The translations under genes were made by a program, and so were the position numbers. Below the pieces are notes generated by a model. The model was not told where the DNA came from. It saw only the letters and a program-made list of their open reading frames with translations, and searched no databases. Positions 16,472-24,696 of a stretch of DNA of 64,000 nucleotides are shown piece by piece; the stretch's first letter is position 1; every line of letters begins with the position of its first letter. Source of the DNA: BOG-908 sp965199235. Its GTDB lineage: Bacteria > Pseudomonadota > Alphaproteobacteria > Acetobacterales > Acetobacteraceae. The stretch covers positions 868,001 through 932,000 of the forward strand of contig CBDAQU010000002.1 in NCBI GenBank assembly GCA_965199235.1, written 5' to 3'.

Positions 16472-17158
16472 CTACCAGGAGGCAGGGAACGGCGACACGC
16501 CGATCAGATGCGCGTGGCCACCGAGCATCAGCGCATAGGCCAGCACGCCGGCGGCCGGGCGCCACCACGCCATCTCCGGCCCCGATAGCGTGTTGCGGCC
16601 CGACAGGATGGCGGCGAACGGCAGGATGGACGTGCGCCTCGCGAACGCGTCCCAGGCGGCGTCACCCAGCGCGCGGCGGCGCTTGGCGTCGATCGAGGCC
16701 GGGCCCGCTGCCGACACCAAGGCGAGGCTGCCAAAAAACAGCAGCGATGCCCAATCGCCGTTGCCGACCAGGTGGATGCCTGCCCACAGCGCCACCCCGA
16801 TGAGGAAGGGGTGCCGCGTGACGCGCACGATGCCCTGGGGCGCCTGCGCGACCAGGCCGCCCTGGGCGACCGAGGTCGGGTTCGGCGTGGCAAGCCCCGC
16901 AACCACCAGGACGAACGCCGGCAGCATCAGCGCGATGGCGAACGGCTTCCACCACTGCAACTGTCCCCAGGTCGCAAGGTATGGTGCGGCCTTGTACGCC
17001 GAGACGAGCCAGATGATGGTGGCGACAGAGCCCAGGGAGAACAGGATCATGTAGGCCTGTTCCCCCGCCGCGGCCACGATGCGGTCCCGCAGCCGCGTTC
17101 CGCTGACGCCGAGGTGGATGGCGGCGAAGGCGACGGCCGCGAGTGCCAGCGAAATCAT
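16472..17158 (-). CDS. NnrU-family membrane protein
   Basis: A 228-residue inner-membrane protein with about six hydrophobic segments and the NnrU hallmarks HLGVSGTRLRDRI near the N-terminus and VRVTRHPFLIGVALWAGIHL in the middle. NnrU was named from nitric-oxide reductase regulons but is related to isoprenylcysteine methyltransferase-like proteins (the RHPF.. motif) and also to a carotenoid isomerase-type family; its actual role is unclear. It is convergent with mbfA, the two stops lying one base apart. Confidence 0.85.
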   Translation of the reverse strand: MISLALAAVAFAAIHLGVSGTRLRDRIVAAAGEQAYMILFSLGSVATIIWLVSAYKAAPYLATWGQLQWWKPFAIALMLPAFVLVVAGLATPNPTSVAQGGLVAQAPQGIVRVTRHPFLIGVALWAGIHLVGNGDWASLLFFGSLALVSAAGPASIDAKRRRALGDAAWDAFARRTSILPFAAILSGRNTLSGPEMAWWRPAAGVLAYALMLGGHAHLIGVSPFPASW

Positions 17159-17294
17159 CGCCGCATGATGGCAGCCTCAGCCAGGGTAGCAAGGGTGCGT
17201 CTTAGAAATCACCGGGTTGGCGCATCCGAAATCAGCGCGATGCCGTTCGTCGGCGGTGCGTATCGTTGACACTCGGCGTGGGAACCCGGTGTAA

Positions 17295-17432
17295 ACCCGG
17301 GTCAACATCACCTTGCCTCGGCGCGTGCTGAAACGGCTTGACGCTCTGGCCCGGGCCGCGGGCGAAAGCCGGTCGGGCTACATCGCGCAGCTCACGCTGG
17401 AGGAACCGCGCCGCGCGGCCAAGGCGCAGCAG
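17295..17432 (+). pseudogene. Remnant of a HicB-type antitoxin C-terminus
   Basis: Directly after an in-frame stop (17292-17294) the frame reads VNITLPRRVLKRLDALARAAGESRSGYIAQLTLEE in pieces (VNITLPRRVLKRLDALA, then GESRSGYIAQ). This is the ribbon-helix-helix tail of HicB antitoxins. The antitoxin's N-terminal domain and the HicA toxin are missing. It is probably a leftover of a lost toxin-antitoxin pair, lying just before the TPR gene and in the same frame. Confidence 0.5.
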
Positions 17433-17498
17433 TTCCGCCTATGTTGCTTCGTTTCGATGCTGCGATCTAAGGTCGCAGCATCGGTGGGAGGTCTTCGC

Positions 17499-18410
17499 AT
17501 GATCGCAGGACGTTGGACGGCAGCGATCGTCGCAGCGGCCTGCTTGGCGCTCCCTTGGCAGAACGGCGCAAGGGCCGATTACGGCGACGCGCTCGACACA
17601 GGCGGCGGCGGGATCGGCATCCGATACGTGATCCACGCCGCACATGCGCTTGAGCAGGGCCATGTCAGCGAGGCGATCGAGTTCAGCAGCCGCGCCCTAG
17701 CTCTCTATCCGGCCTTCATCGGGGCACGCTTCACCAGGGGACGGGCCGAACTCGCGGCCGACGATACGAAGTCGGCGATCGCCGACTTCGACCAGGTGAT
17801 CGCCGCTCGTCCGGAATACCCGATGGCGTACGCGCTCCGCGGCGAAGCCCATCTTTTCGCCCATGACCCAGCCCGGGCGATCGACGACTACAACGCGGCG
17901 TTCAAGGCGCCTGTAGGCTCGGGGTCTTACACCGCAGCGAACATTCTTGCAGCCCGCAGCGTAGCTTACGAGTTGAACGGCCAGAACGAGTTCGCCATCG
18001 CAGACCTGAAACAGGCCTTGAACGAGGTTGCCATCACCACGCATGACTGGTCGATGCTGAACAACCGCTGCTACGTGGCGGCCGTCAGCGGACTGCTCGA
18101 AACGGCAGGAGAAGCCTGCGACGAATCGATCGAGCGGCACACCAGGGACATGAACGTCTATGACAGCCGTGGCCTGGTCGAGCTGAAGCAGCATGCCTGG
18201 GCACGCGCGGCAGCCGACTACACGCAATCCCTGTATTACCGCCCGAGTCTATCCTTCTCGCTCTACGGACGAAGCGTGGCCAGGCAGGCGGTGGGCGACG
18301 CAGGAGGCGCCAGGGCGGACGTGCAGGCAGCGATTGCCGCCGAGCCGCAGATCGCAGCGATCATGGCCAGGTTGGGTGTGTCGGCCCCGAGCATACCCCA
18401 GAAACGCTGA
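17499..18410 (+). CDS. Exported tetratricopeptide-repeat protein
   Basis: A 303-residue protein. The start at ATG 17499 is chosen for the GGGAGG site upstream and a proper signal peptide (RWTAAIVAAACLALPWQNGARA). It carries TPR units: AIEFSSRALALYPAFIGARF, AIADFDQVIAARPEYPMAYA, AIDDYNAAF and, at the end, AAADYTQSLYYRPSLSFSLY. The only cysteines are a pair in the middle (RCY and GEACDES). It is likely a periplasmic scaffold; no partner is evident. It is convergent with the lipoprotein gene at 18428. Confidence 0.75.
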   Translation: MIAGRWTAAIVAAACLALPWQNGARADYGDALDTGGGGIGIRYVIHAAHALEQGHVSEAIEFSSRALALYPAFIGARFTRGRAELAADDTKSAIADFDQVIAARPEYPMAYALRGEAHLFAHDPARAIDDYNAAFKAPVGSGSYTAANILAARSVAYELNGQNEFAIADLKQALNEVAITTHDWSMLNNRCYVAAVSGLLETAGEACDESIERHTRDMNVYDSRGLVELKQHAWARAAADYTQSLYYRPSLSFSLYGRSVARQAVGDAGGARADVQAAIAAEPQIAAIMARLGVSAPSIPQKR

Positions 18411-18427
18411 AATCGGGTCTGGGCCCG

Positions 18428-18946
18428 TTACGATTTCTGCCGGTTGGCGGCCAGTTGCTCGGGCGTCAGCTGAAGCCAGAAATACAGGTGGTAGCTCGGT
18501 CCGGTCACGCCCTTGGCGGTCGGCAGCTTCATCGGGATCTCCTGCCCGGTCACCTGCACGGTGTTCACGTTGGGCGGAAACACGACGTGCTGCACGTAGC
18601 GCGCGCCGTCGATCCGCTTGCCGTTGAGCAGCACGGCCATGCCGTATGGGATGTCGGCGTCCGGCGTGGTCGCGGCTGGCCCCCGGGTCGCAACCATGAC
18701 GACGTGGGTGCGGGCGCCCTCCAGCCTGGTGCCCAGCGTGCCGGAGCAGGCGCCCTGCACGTCGGTGAGCCTGACGTTGAGCACGAGGTCCGAAAGGTCG
18801 TGCCCGGCTCCGCGATAGCGGGAAAGCGTGGACGCGTCCGGCAGCAGGTAGGGTTTCGGGCACTGCACGGCGGTCTCGTTGGGGTCGGCGCCGCAGGCGG
18901 ACACGGCAACGGCCAATCCGATGGCCGGCAGGACGGAAAGACGCAT
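18428..18946 (-). CDS. Putative lipoprotein, function unknown
   Basis: A 172-residue protein with a lipoprotein signal ending SAC (MRLSVLPAIGLAVAVSACGA, Cys at residue 18). A mostly beta domain follows: DLVLNVRLTDVQGACSG, THVVMVATRGPAA, YGMAVLLNGKRIDG and FPPNVNTVQVTGQEIP. The layout suggests a small outer- or inner-membrane-anchored beta-sandwich. I do not recognise the family. It is divergent from ispH with 160 bases between. Confidence 0.65.
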   Translation of the reverse strand: MRLSVLPAIGLAVAVSACGADPNETAVQCPKPYLLPDASTLSRYRGAGHDLSDLVLNVRLTDVQGACSGTLGTRLEGARTHVVMVATRGPAATTPDADIPYGMAVLLNGKRIDGARYVQHVVFPPNVNTVQVTGQEIPMKLPTAKGVTGPSYHLYFWLQLTPEQLAANRQKS

Positions 18947-19106
18947 TTCTACTCCATCGCGCCGGCCCGATGAACGGTCGGGGCGTGCGCAAACAACACG
19001 CCGCCTGCTTGCCACACGATGCCGCCTTTGCACCAGCACCCCAGCGGGGCCATATAAGCGAGGACAAGCGGGCGGCCGGCCCGCCCACCAGGGACCGGAT
19101 CGCCCC

Positions 19107-20090
19107 ATGCCAGACAGCCCGACCGACCTGATTGCCGCCCCCCTCGCCGCAACGCTGCGGCCGCTGCGCGTGGTGCTGGCCGGCCCTCGCGGCTTCTGCG
19201 CCGGGGTCGACCGAGCGATCCGGGTGGTGGAGGAGGCGCTGCGCCGCTACGGCGCGCCGGTCTATGTGCGCCACGAGATCGTGCATAACCGCACAGTGGT
19301 CGAAACCCTGGAGGCCCAGGGCGCCATCTTCGTCGAGGAGCTCGACGAGGTGCCGGAGAACGCGCACGTGGTGTTCTCGGCGCACGGCGTGCCGAAATCG
19401 GTGCCGGAGGAGGCGCAGCGCCGCAAGCTCGCCTATCTGGACGCCACCTGTCCGCTGGTCAGCAAGGTGCACCGGGAGGCCGAACGCCATTTTTCCGAGA
19501 CCCGCCACATCCTGATGATCGGCCACGCAGGACACCCGGAGGTGGTCGGCACGATGGGCCAGCTCCCCGCCGGCGCGGTCACCCTGGTGCAGAACGCGTC
19601 GGAGGCCGAGACGGTAACGCCACCCGGCACCGAGAGCCTGGCCTTCATCACCCAGACGACCCTGAGCGTGGACGACACCGCCGAGATCATCGACATCCTG
19701 CGCCGCCGCTTTGCAGACATAGAGGGTCCACGGCGCGAGGACATCTGCTACGCCACCACCAACCGGCAGGCCGCGGTCAAGGCGATCGCGCAGGATTGCG
19801 ACCTGCTGATCGTCATCGGCAGCCCCAACAGCAGCAACAGCCAGCGCCTGCGCGAGGTCGCCGAGCGCGCCGGCGCCGGTCGTGCGATCCTGGTGCCCAA
19901 GGTGTCGGAGATGGATTTCTCCGTCATGGCCGGCGTGCAGACCGTTGGCATCACCGCAGGCGCGTCCGCGCCCGAGACGCTGGTGCAGGAAGTGCTGGCC
20001 GAGTTGGCTGCCCGCTTCGTGCTGCAGATCGAGGAGCGCCAGGTCACGACCGAGGACGTGATCTTCAAGCTGCCCTATCCGCTGGCCTGA
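19107..20090 (+). CDS. ispH: 4-hydroxy-3-methylbut-2-enyl diphosphate reductase
   Basis: A 327-residue iron-sulfur enzyme that makes IPP and DMAPP in the last step of the MEP isoprenoid pathway. The three cluster cysteines are in GPRGFCAGVDRAI, LDATCPLVSKVHRE and EDICYATTNRQ, and the substrate-binding SPNSSNSQRL and the Glu-containing ITQTTLSVDDT are present. The start at ATG 19107 gives a normal N-terminus. The following zinc-ribbon gene is convergent, three bases away. Confidence 0.96.
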   Translation: MPDSPTDLIAAPLAATLRPLRVVLAGPRGFCAGVDRAIRVVEEALRRYGAPVYVRHEIVHNRTVVETLEAQGAIFVEELDEVPENAHVVFSAHGVPKSVPEEAQRRKLAYLDATCPLVSKVHREAERHFSETRHILMIGHAGHPEVVGTMGQLPAGAVTLVQNASEAETVTPPGTESLAFITQTTLSVDDTAEIIDILRRRFADIEGPRREDICYATTNRQAAVKAIAQDCDLLIVIGSPNSSNSQRLREVAERAGAGRAILVPKVSEMDFSVMAGVQTVGITAGASAPETLVQEVLAELAARFVLQIEERQVTTEDVIFKLPYPLA

Positions 20091-20093
20091 GCC

Positions 20094-20924
20094 TCACCGC
20101 TCGCGCGGCAACGGCGAGAGAGCTACCGGGACGGTCCTCTCCTCGCCGCGCGCAAGCACCAGGTCGATCGCCAGGGGCGCGTAGCCTGGCCGCGTCGCCG
20201 TCAGCCGATGACGGCCTGCGGCCACCCTGTGCTCGCCCTGCGGGAACACGAACTGGTCGTCCAGGCGCAACGTGACCCCTGGCATCTCCACGTCGAAGAC
20301 GAGCGTCGCCGGCAGCGGCGCCAGCACGATGGTCACCACACGCTGCTCGTTGGCGCGCACGGCGATCCGCCGGCCGGCCGTGGTCCAGCCGTCGGCCTCG
20401 TAGCCCAGCCGGTGCGTGCCGACCGGCACCTGCAGCCGCTCGCCTGCAACGCCCGCGCGCTTGCCGTCGATGGTGATGCTGCCCGATACGCTGGGTGTGG
20501 GATAGACGATGACGGTCCCCGCTGGCCCGGGGCGCAACAGGATGGCTGCCGCGATCACCCCGATTGCGCCCACGGTGACGGGCCAGGACCGGCGGCGCCG
20601 ATTCGGGCGGGGCTGGCGGGGCTGCGCCTTGCGCGCCGCCGGCTTGCTCGGCGGTGTCGCGGCAGCCTGCCTGGCGACGAACGGAACCGTCGGCACGGAG
20701 CCTGGGAGTGCGGCGGGCGGTGGCGGCGCGGGCTTTGGCGGGGCAGGAGCAGAAAAAATCATTGGGGGCGCCGTGAAACTCGGCGGCACGGCGGGCGGGG
20801 GGGCTGGCGCGGCCGTTCGCTGGGCCGCGCCGCAGAACGGGCAGAACGCCACGGCGAACCCGAACGGCCTGGCGCATGCGCGGCAGCGCAGGCCGTATGC
20901 CGGCCTGTTCTCCTGTCCGCTCAT
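20094..20924 (-). CDS. Zinc-ribbon membrane protein with PEGA-like domains
   Basis: A 276-residue protein. Residues 14-32 form a zinc ribbon (CRACARPFGFAVAFCPFCG, two CxxC pairs), then a long Pro/Ala linker, a transmembrane segment (WPVTVGAIGVIAAAILL, about 111-127) and an outside region with two PEGA-like beta units (GSITIDGKRAGVAGERLQVP and VTLRLDDQFVFPQGEHRVAAG). A cytoplasmic zinc finger with a surface-exposed PEGA part suggests an envelope-linked sensor or scaffold. It diverges from the tubulin-like locus and shares a zinc ribbon with the gene at 23217, so it probably belongs to that system. Confidence 0.7.
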   Translation of the reverse strand: MSGQENRPAYGLRCRACARPFGFAVAFCPFCGAAQRTAAPAPPPAVPPSFTAPPMIFSAPAPPKPAPPPPAALPGSVPTVPFVARQAAATPPSKPAARKAQPRQPRPNRRRRSWPVTVGAIGVIAAAILLRPGPAGTVIVYPTPSVSGSITIDGKRAGVAGERLQVPVGTHRLGYEADGWTTAGRRIAVRANEQRVVTIVLAPLPATLVFDVEMPGVTLRLDDQFVFPQGEHRVAAGRHRLTATRPGYAPLAIDLVLARGEERTVPVALSPLPRER

Positions 20925-20965
20925 GGGCGTGCCGAGCGCGCCCGGGCCGCCGCGTCCAGGCTCGT

Positions 20966-21020
20966 CGCGTCAAGGATCAACGCGTCAAGGATCAACGCGT
21001 CAAGGATCAACGCGTCAAGG
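20966..21020. repeat. 15-bp direct tandem repeat, about 3.7 copies
   Basis: The unit CGCGTCAAGGATCAA occurs at 20966, 20981 and 20996 without change, followed by ten matching bases at 21011. It lies in the 197-base region between two divergent genes, the zinc-ribbon/PEGA gene and the vWA-like gene. The period of 15 bases (about 1.5 helical turns) and the location suggest either an operator array or simple slippage expansion. Confidence 0.9.
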
Positions 21021-21121
21021 CTGGGACGGGCATGGGCTTGGCCGGAACCGCCGAGAATGTGGTGATGCATCTGCGCCTGGGAGGATTGTCTAGCCGGGTG
21101 ATGTCTCGTCTAAAAGGACGT

Positions 21122-22669
21122 ATGTCGAGACCCCTCTCCGCCGCGCGCCGCCCGTTCGGGGCGGCCCTGCTGCTTGCGTTCGCGACGCTGGGGTTTGCGG
21201 CACTGTCCAGCCGGTCGCGGGCGGCGCAGGCGGCGCCGCAGGAAGCCTACCTGATTCAGAACAGCGGCTGGATGGAGCCGTTCTACCTCGATCGCCGCTC
21301 GCCCTTCCTGCCGCTGCTGCGCGCGTTCATCGGCGCGTCCGTGCTGCCCGGCGCACGGGTGACGATTGCCTCGTTCAACCAGGCCGGGCAGCTCGGCGAC
21401 ACGCCCTCGCCGCTGCCGCTCTACGTCGGGCCACCCGACGGCCATGCGATGGGGATGGCGCTGGGCAAGCTGACTTTGCCGCGCCGCGCGGACGGTCTGT
21501 ACACCGATGCGGACTATAACGGCGCGCTGTCCGATACGATCCCGCGTTTGCTGGGCGGGGCGCCAGGGGTGATCTGGATGGTCACCAACAACAAGAACTC
21601 GCGTAGCAACGACCAGCACGTCGTGCAGAACACCAGCCGCTTCAGCGCACTGCTGACGAATTCTGGCTTCATCAGCCAGATCGTTGCATACCCCGTGCGC
21701 CTTCCGGCGCAGGGGCCCACTTTCAGCGAGAGGGGGCTGGTGATCTACGGCATCGCCTATGGCGACCAGGCGGCGTCTTGGCTGCAGCAGGTGACCGGCA
21801 GCCAGGCGATGCGCCGTCTGTTCGTGGACCGCCCCGTCCGCTTGAAACCGCTGACGCTGGACCCGCTGACCCTGACGCTGACGCAGTCTGCCGACCACGG
21901 CGTGCGGCTGACGCGCGCGGGCGGCGCCATCGTGATCGACGGTCTTCCTGGCGCGTCGGAGACGCAGGTCGAGATCCCTGCCCGGCTCACCAGCAACTAC
22001 TACCCGCAGGTGATCGACCGGGCGAGCCTGCGCGCGGACTGGGTGCCGGAGGGCAGCGGTCCGGCGATCCCGGCCGGAATCACTCCGCAAACGATCAGCG
22101 CTATGGGACCCGAGGAGGCGCTGGACGGCGTGCGGGTGCATCTGGACGTGCCCTCGATCCCTCGCGCGCCTGGCTTGGCCGGCCTGCTGCAGGGGGGTCG
22201 GCAGGTGCGCGGTGAGCTGCGCCTGCAGTTGACGGACGTTCACCTTGTTCTCCAGCAGGCGTTCCTGGACAAGATGCGGGATCTGTTCGGCGCCGATGCC
22301 GAGGCGGCAGGGCGGCAGGTCAGCGGCGGTGAACGGCAGAGCCAGTTGCCTGCTGCCCTGCCGGCGGTCTTCCTCGGCCACGAGGCTGTCGCTGCCGCAT
22401 CGACCAGCGTGCCGGTGTTCATCAACGTCGTGTTCTCGCCCTGGCCGCTGGTGCTGCTGCTCGGCGGCGTGGCGCTCGCCCTGCTTGCGGCAGCCCTGCT
22501 GCTTCTCGCCTGCACGAGAGAGCGTATGTACGACGTGGCCGTCGGCGCCGAGACGATGAAGGTGCCGCTGCGGCCGTTCCGATCGACCACGCTGCGGTCG
22601 CGCGCCGGCACGCGGGTCGCCGTGACCGGCCGGTTGTTCGGTCAGCCGAGGGTCGTCACGATCGTATAG
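21122..22669 (+). CDS. vWA-like membrane-anchored protein of the tubulin-like locus
   Basis: A 515-residue protein. The start at 21122 is chosen for AAAGGA four bases upstream; longer starts at 21065 or 21101 are possible. It has a signal segment (AALLLAFATLGFAALSS), then a domain opening EAYLIQNSGWMEPFYLDR (residues 41-58), GARVTIASFNQAG and GVIWMVTNNKNSRSND. This order of strands resembles a von Willebrand factor A fold with an altered metal site. A C-terminal transmembrane segment (about 438-468) is followed by a short basic tail. It is first of four same-strand genes ending with the tubulin-like protein. Confidence 0.65.
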   Translation: MSRPLSAARRPFGAALLLAFATLGFAALSSRSRAAQAAPQEAYLIQNSGWMEPFYLDRRSPFLPLLRAFIGASVLPGARVTIASFNQAGQLGDTPSPLPLYVGPPDGHAMGMALGKLTLPRRADGLYTDADYNGALSDTIPRLLGGAPGVIWMVTNNKNSRSNDQHVVQNTSRFSALLTNSGFISQIVAYPVRLPAQGPTFSERGLVIYGIAYGDQAASWLQQVTGSQAMRRLFVDRPVRLKPLTLDPLTLTLTQSADHGVRLTRAGGAIVIDGLPGASETQVEIPARLTSNYYPQVIDRASLRADWVPEGSGPAIPAGITPQTISAMGPEEALDGVRVHLDVPSIPRAPGLAGLLQGGRQVRGELRLQLTDVHLVLQQAFLDKMRDLFGADAEAAGRQVSGGERQSQLPAALPAVFLGHEAVAAASTSVPVFINVVFSPWPLVLLLGGVALALLAAALLLLACTRERMYDVAVGAETMKVPLRPFRSTTLRSRAGTRVAVTGRLFGQPRVVTIV

Positions 22670-22712
22670 GGCCGCGCTCCGGAACGCGCCGGGCCTGCCA
22701 GCAGAGGACCGC

Positions 22713-23213
22713 ATGCAGCCATCCAGAACCCACCACGCCGCGCCGGGCGCAGTGCCGGCGCCCCAGGCCCCGGCGACACCCACGCCCACGCCGGACATCG
22801 TCATCCCGCCGCCGGCGGGTTCGACGCCGCCGCCCGCCGACACGATGCCGGTGACGCAGGTGCCGGCCAGGCCCACGCCTGGCGCCGAACTGGGCGTTCC
22901 TGCGCTGTCGTCCACCCAGATCGTCGTCGTCACGGTGCTTGTGCTGATCTGGGCGGGGCTGCTGATTTTCGTCAGGCGGCTGCTGACCCAGTCGCTGGTG
23001 ACGCAATTCGCCGATCTCGGCCGGGCGCGGGCTGCCGGCACCACGCTCTACCTGTTTCTGCTGGTGCTGGGCGCGACGCTGACGGTCTGTGCGTTCGGCG
23101 GCTATTGGCAGACCCTGGCCGTCACCGTTCCAGGGGCGGTGCTGAACGGTGTGATGCTGGTGTTGTTCCTGGTCAGCTACGGGTCGGCGCGATCCTCCCG
23201 CCAGCGGCGCTAG
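22713..23213 (+). CDS. Small three-TM membrane protein of the tubulin-like locus
   Basis: A 166-residue protein. Residues 1-65 are Pro/Thr/Ala-rich and disordered. Three hydrophobic segments follow: TQIVVVTVLVLIWAGLLIFV (about 68-88), TTLYLFLLVLGATLTVCAF (about 110-128) and AVLNGVMLVLFLVSYG (about 142-157). The segment between the first two, RRLLTQSLVTQFADLGRAR, is probably cytoplasmic. The ribosome site AGAGGACCGC precedes the ATG. No named family is recognised. The stop is 3 bases from the next gene, so the two are co-translated. Confidence 0.7.
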   Translation: MQPSRTHHAAPGAVPAPQAPATPTPTPDIVIPPPAGSTPPPADTMPVTQVPARPTPGAELGVPALSSTQIVVVTVLVLIWAGLLIFVRRLLTQSLVTQFADLGRARAAGTTLYLFLLVLGATLTVCAFGGYWQTLAVTVPGAVLNGVMLVLFLVSYGSARSSRQRR

Positions 23214-23216
23214 GAG

Positions 23217-24665
23217 ATGGATGGCGAACGCTGGCAGTTCGACCACGATGGGTGGACCGAAACCTGGCACTGGGTAGCGGGCGGGTTTGACCGTGTCACG
23301 GTGGACGGGCGGGTGTACTCGGTCGCCCAGGACGATCTGACGGCGTTGCGGCCAAGAGGCGCAGAGGGCTGCGCCGTCTGCCGTGCTGCGCTGCCGAACG
23401 CGTTTTCGCATTGTCCTGCCTGCGGCGTGCCCCTGGCTGACGTTCCCGGGCCGTCCGAGCCGTGCCAGAGCGTGCCCAACGCGGGCCAGCCGCAAGCGGG
23501 ACTGCCGCCGCTGTCGCTGGCTGCAGGCGTGGCACGGCGCGAGCCGGTCGGTCTGCCGGAGGTGGGAAGGCAGTTCGCCTTCGCCGTGGCGGGCGACCCT
23601 GCCCGGCTGCTTGCGCTGGACCGCGACGGCGGCTGGCTGCACGCGTTCGACCGCCGGCGGGCGCGATGGACCAGGCTGACCGGCATCGGCGAGATCCTGC
23701 TGCCGGAGAGGGGCTGGAGCATGGCGGCGAGCCAGGCCGGCCTGGTCCTGGCCAGCGCAGGACGGCTGACCGTCATCGACCTTTGCTCCGGACCGGTGCC
23801 GCGGCCGGCTGTGACGCGTCTGGGCGAAGGCGAAGTCTGCGTCGGCGCGCCTTGCATCTTGGAGAGCGAGGCGCTGGCGCTGGTCACAAGAGGCAACACG
23901 GTCCACCTGGCGCGGCGGCGCATGGTCCGCGGCGGCGAATGGGCGTTCGAGCCGGTGCAGGGGGCGCCGCCTGGCCTGGGTGCGGCCGACCTTTCAGGGG
24001 ACGGTCTTTCGGCGCCAATGGCGACCGGGACGAGGGCGAGTTGGGCAGGCAAAGACGGCACGATCGTCGTGAGCCTGAGCGACGACGACACGGTCGGCAA
24101 GCCCGTCTGGCGCACATGGAGCAGCGGTTTCGCTCCCTACCTGGGGCATCGTCCCTACGTCGATCCGGACGGCAGGGTCTGGCAGCTGGGAAGCATGCCA
24201 ATACCGGGCAACAAGAGGGGCATGGGGTTCGAACGCGTCAGCCTGCGCGCCCGGCCCGACCAGGAACGCATCGGGGGCTCCGTGCTGGCGGCGGGCGTGC
24301 TGGCATGCCGGCTGCTGACGCTGCGCCATCACGCCTGGGTGGAGCAGAGCCCTTACGACCGCCATCTGCCGGGCAACGACGGTGATTTCCTGGTGCCTGT
24401 CCTGGCGCTCGACCGCGAGCGCTGCGTGCTGATCGCAACCAGTGAGGGCGTGACCGAGCTGGTCAATGCCGGCCCTGGCGGCGTCGGCATGCCGATCCTG
24501 GCGGGGCTGCGGTTCTATGATGGGCGGACGCTCTCCGATTTGGGCCTGCCGGTGAGTTTGCGCACGCTGTCTCAGGTGGCGGCGTTCGTGTTCGCGGGAT
24601 GGCTGTACGTCTACGACGCGCAGGAAAACGAGTGTTGGCGCTGGCATTTGCAAGCGGCAGATTGA
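23217..24665 (+). CDS. Zinc-ribbon protein with propeller-like repeats, tubulin-like locus
   Basis: A 482-residue soluble protein. An N-terminal beta region (WQFDHDGWTETWHWVAG) is followed by a zinc ribbon at about residues 53-72 (CAVCRAALPNAFSHCPACG). A long beta-rich part follows, with recurring units such as DPARLLALDRDGGWLHAF, RLTVIDLCSGP and CVLIATSEGVTELVNAG, suggesting a WD/PQQ-type propeller. It has no signal peptide. Zinc ribbons here and in the divergent gene at 20094 are a shared trait of the locus. Function is unknown. Confidence 0.65.
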   Translation: MDGERWQFDHDGWTETWHWVAGGFDRVTVDGRVYSVAQDDLTALRPRGAEGCAVCRAALPNAFSHCPACGVPLADVPGPSEPCQSVPNAGQPQAGLPPLSLAAGVARREPVGLPEVGRQFAFAVAGDPARLLALDRDGGWLHAFDRRRARWTRLTGIGEILLPERGWSMAASQAGLVLASAGRLTVIDLCSGPVPRPAVTRLGEGEVCVGAPCILESEALALVTRGNTVHLARRRMVRGGEWAFEPVQGAPPGLGAADLSGDGLSAPMATGTRASWAGKDGTIVVSLSDDDTVGKPVWRTWSSGFAPYLGHRPYVDPDGRVWQLGSMPIPGNKRGMGFERVSLRARPDQERIGGSVLAAGVLACRLLTLRHHAWVEQSPYDRHLPGNDGDFLVPVLALDRERCVLIATSEGVTELVNAGPGGVGMPILAGLRFYDGRTLSDLGLPVSLRTLSQVAAFVFAGWLYVYDAQENECWRWHLQAAD

Positions 24666-24696
24666 CCAGCCGCCTGTTCGACGAGGAGCGTGTGCG

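Noticed and set aside
20966..21020. CRISPR array
   Set aside because: The repeat is direct and contiguous with no spacers, and no cas gene is present.
21110..23906. Two long minus-strand frames opposite the vWA-like and zinc-ribbon genes
   Set aside because: Shadows; rich in Arg, Gln and His, without domain pattern or ribosome site.
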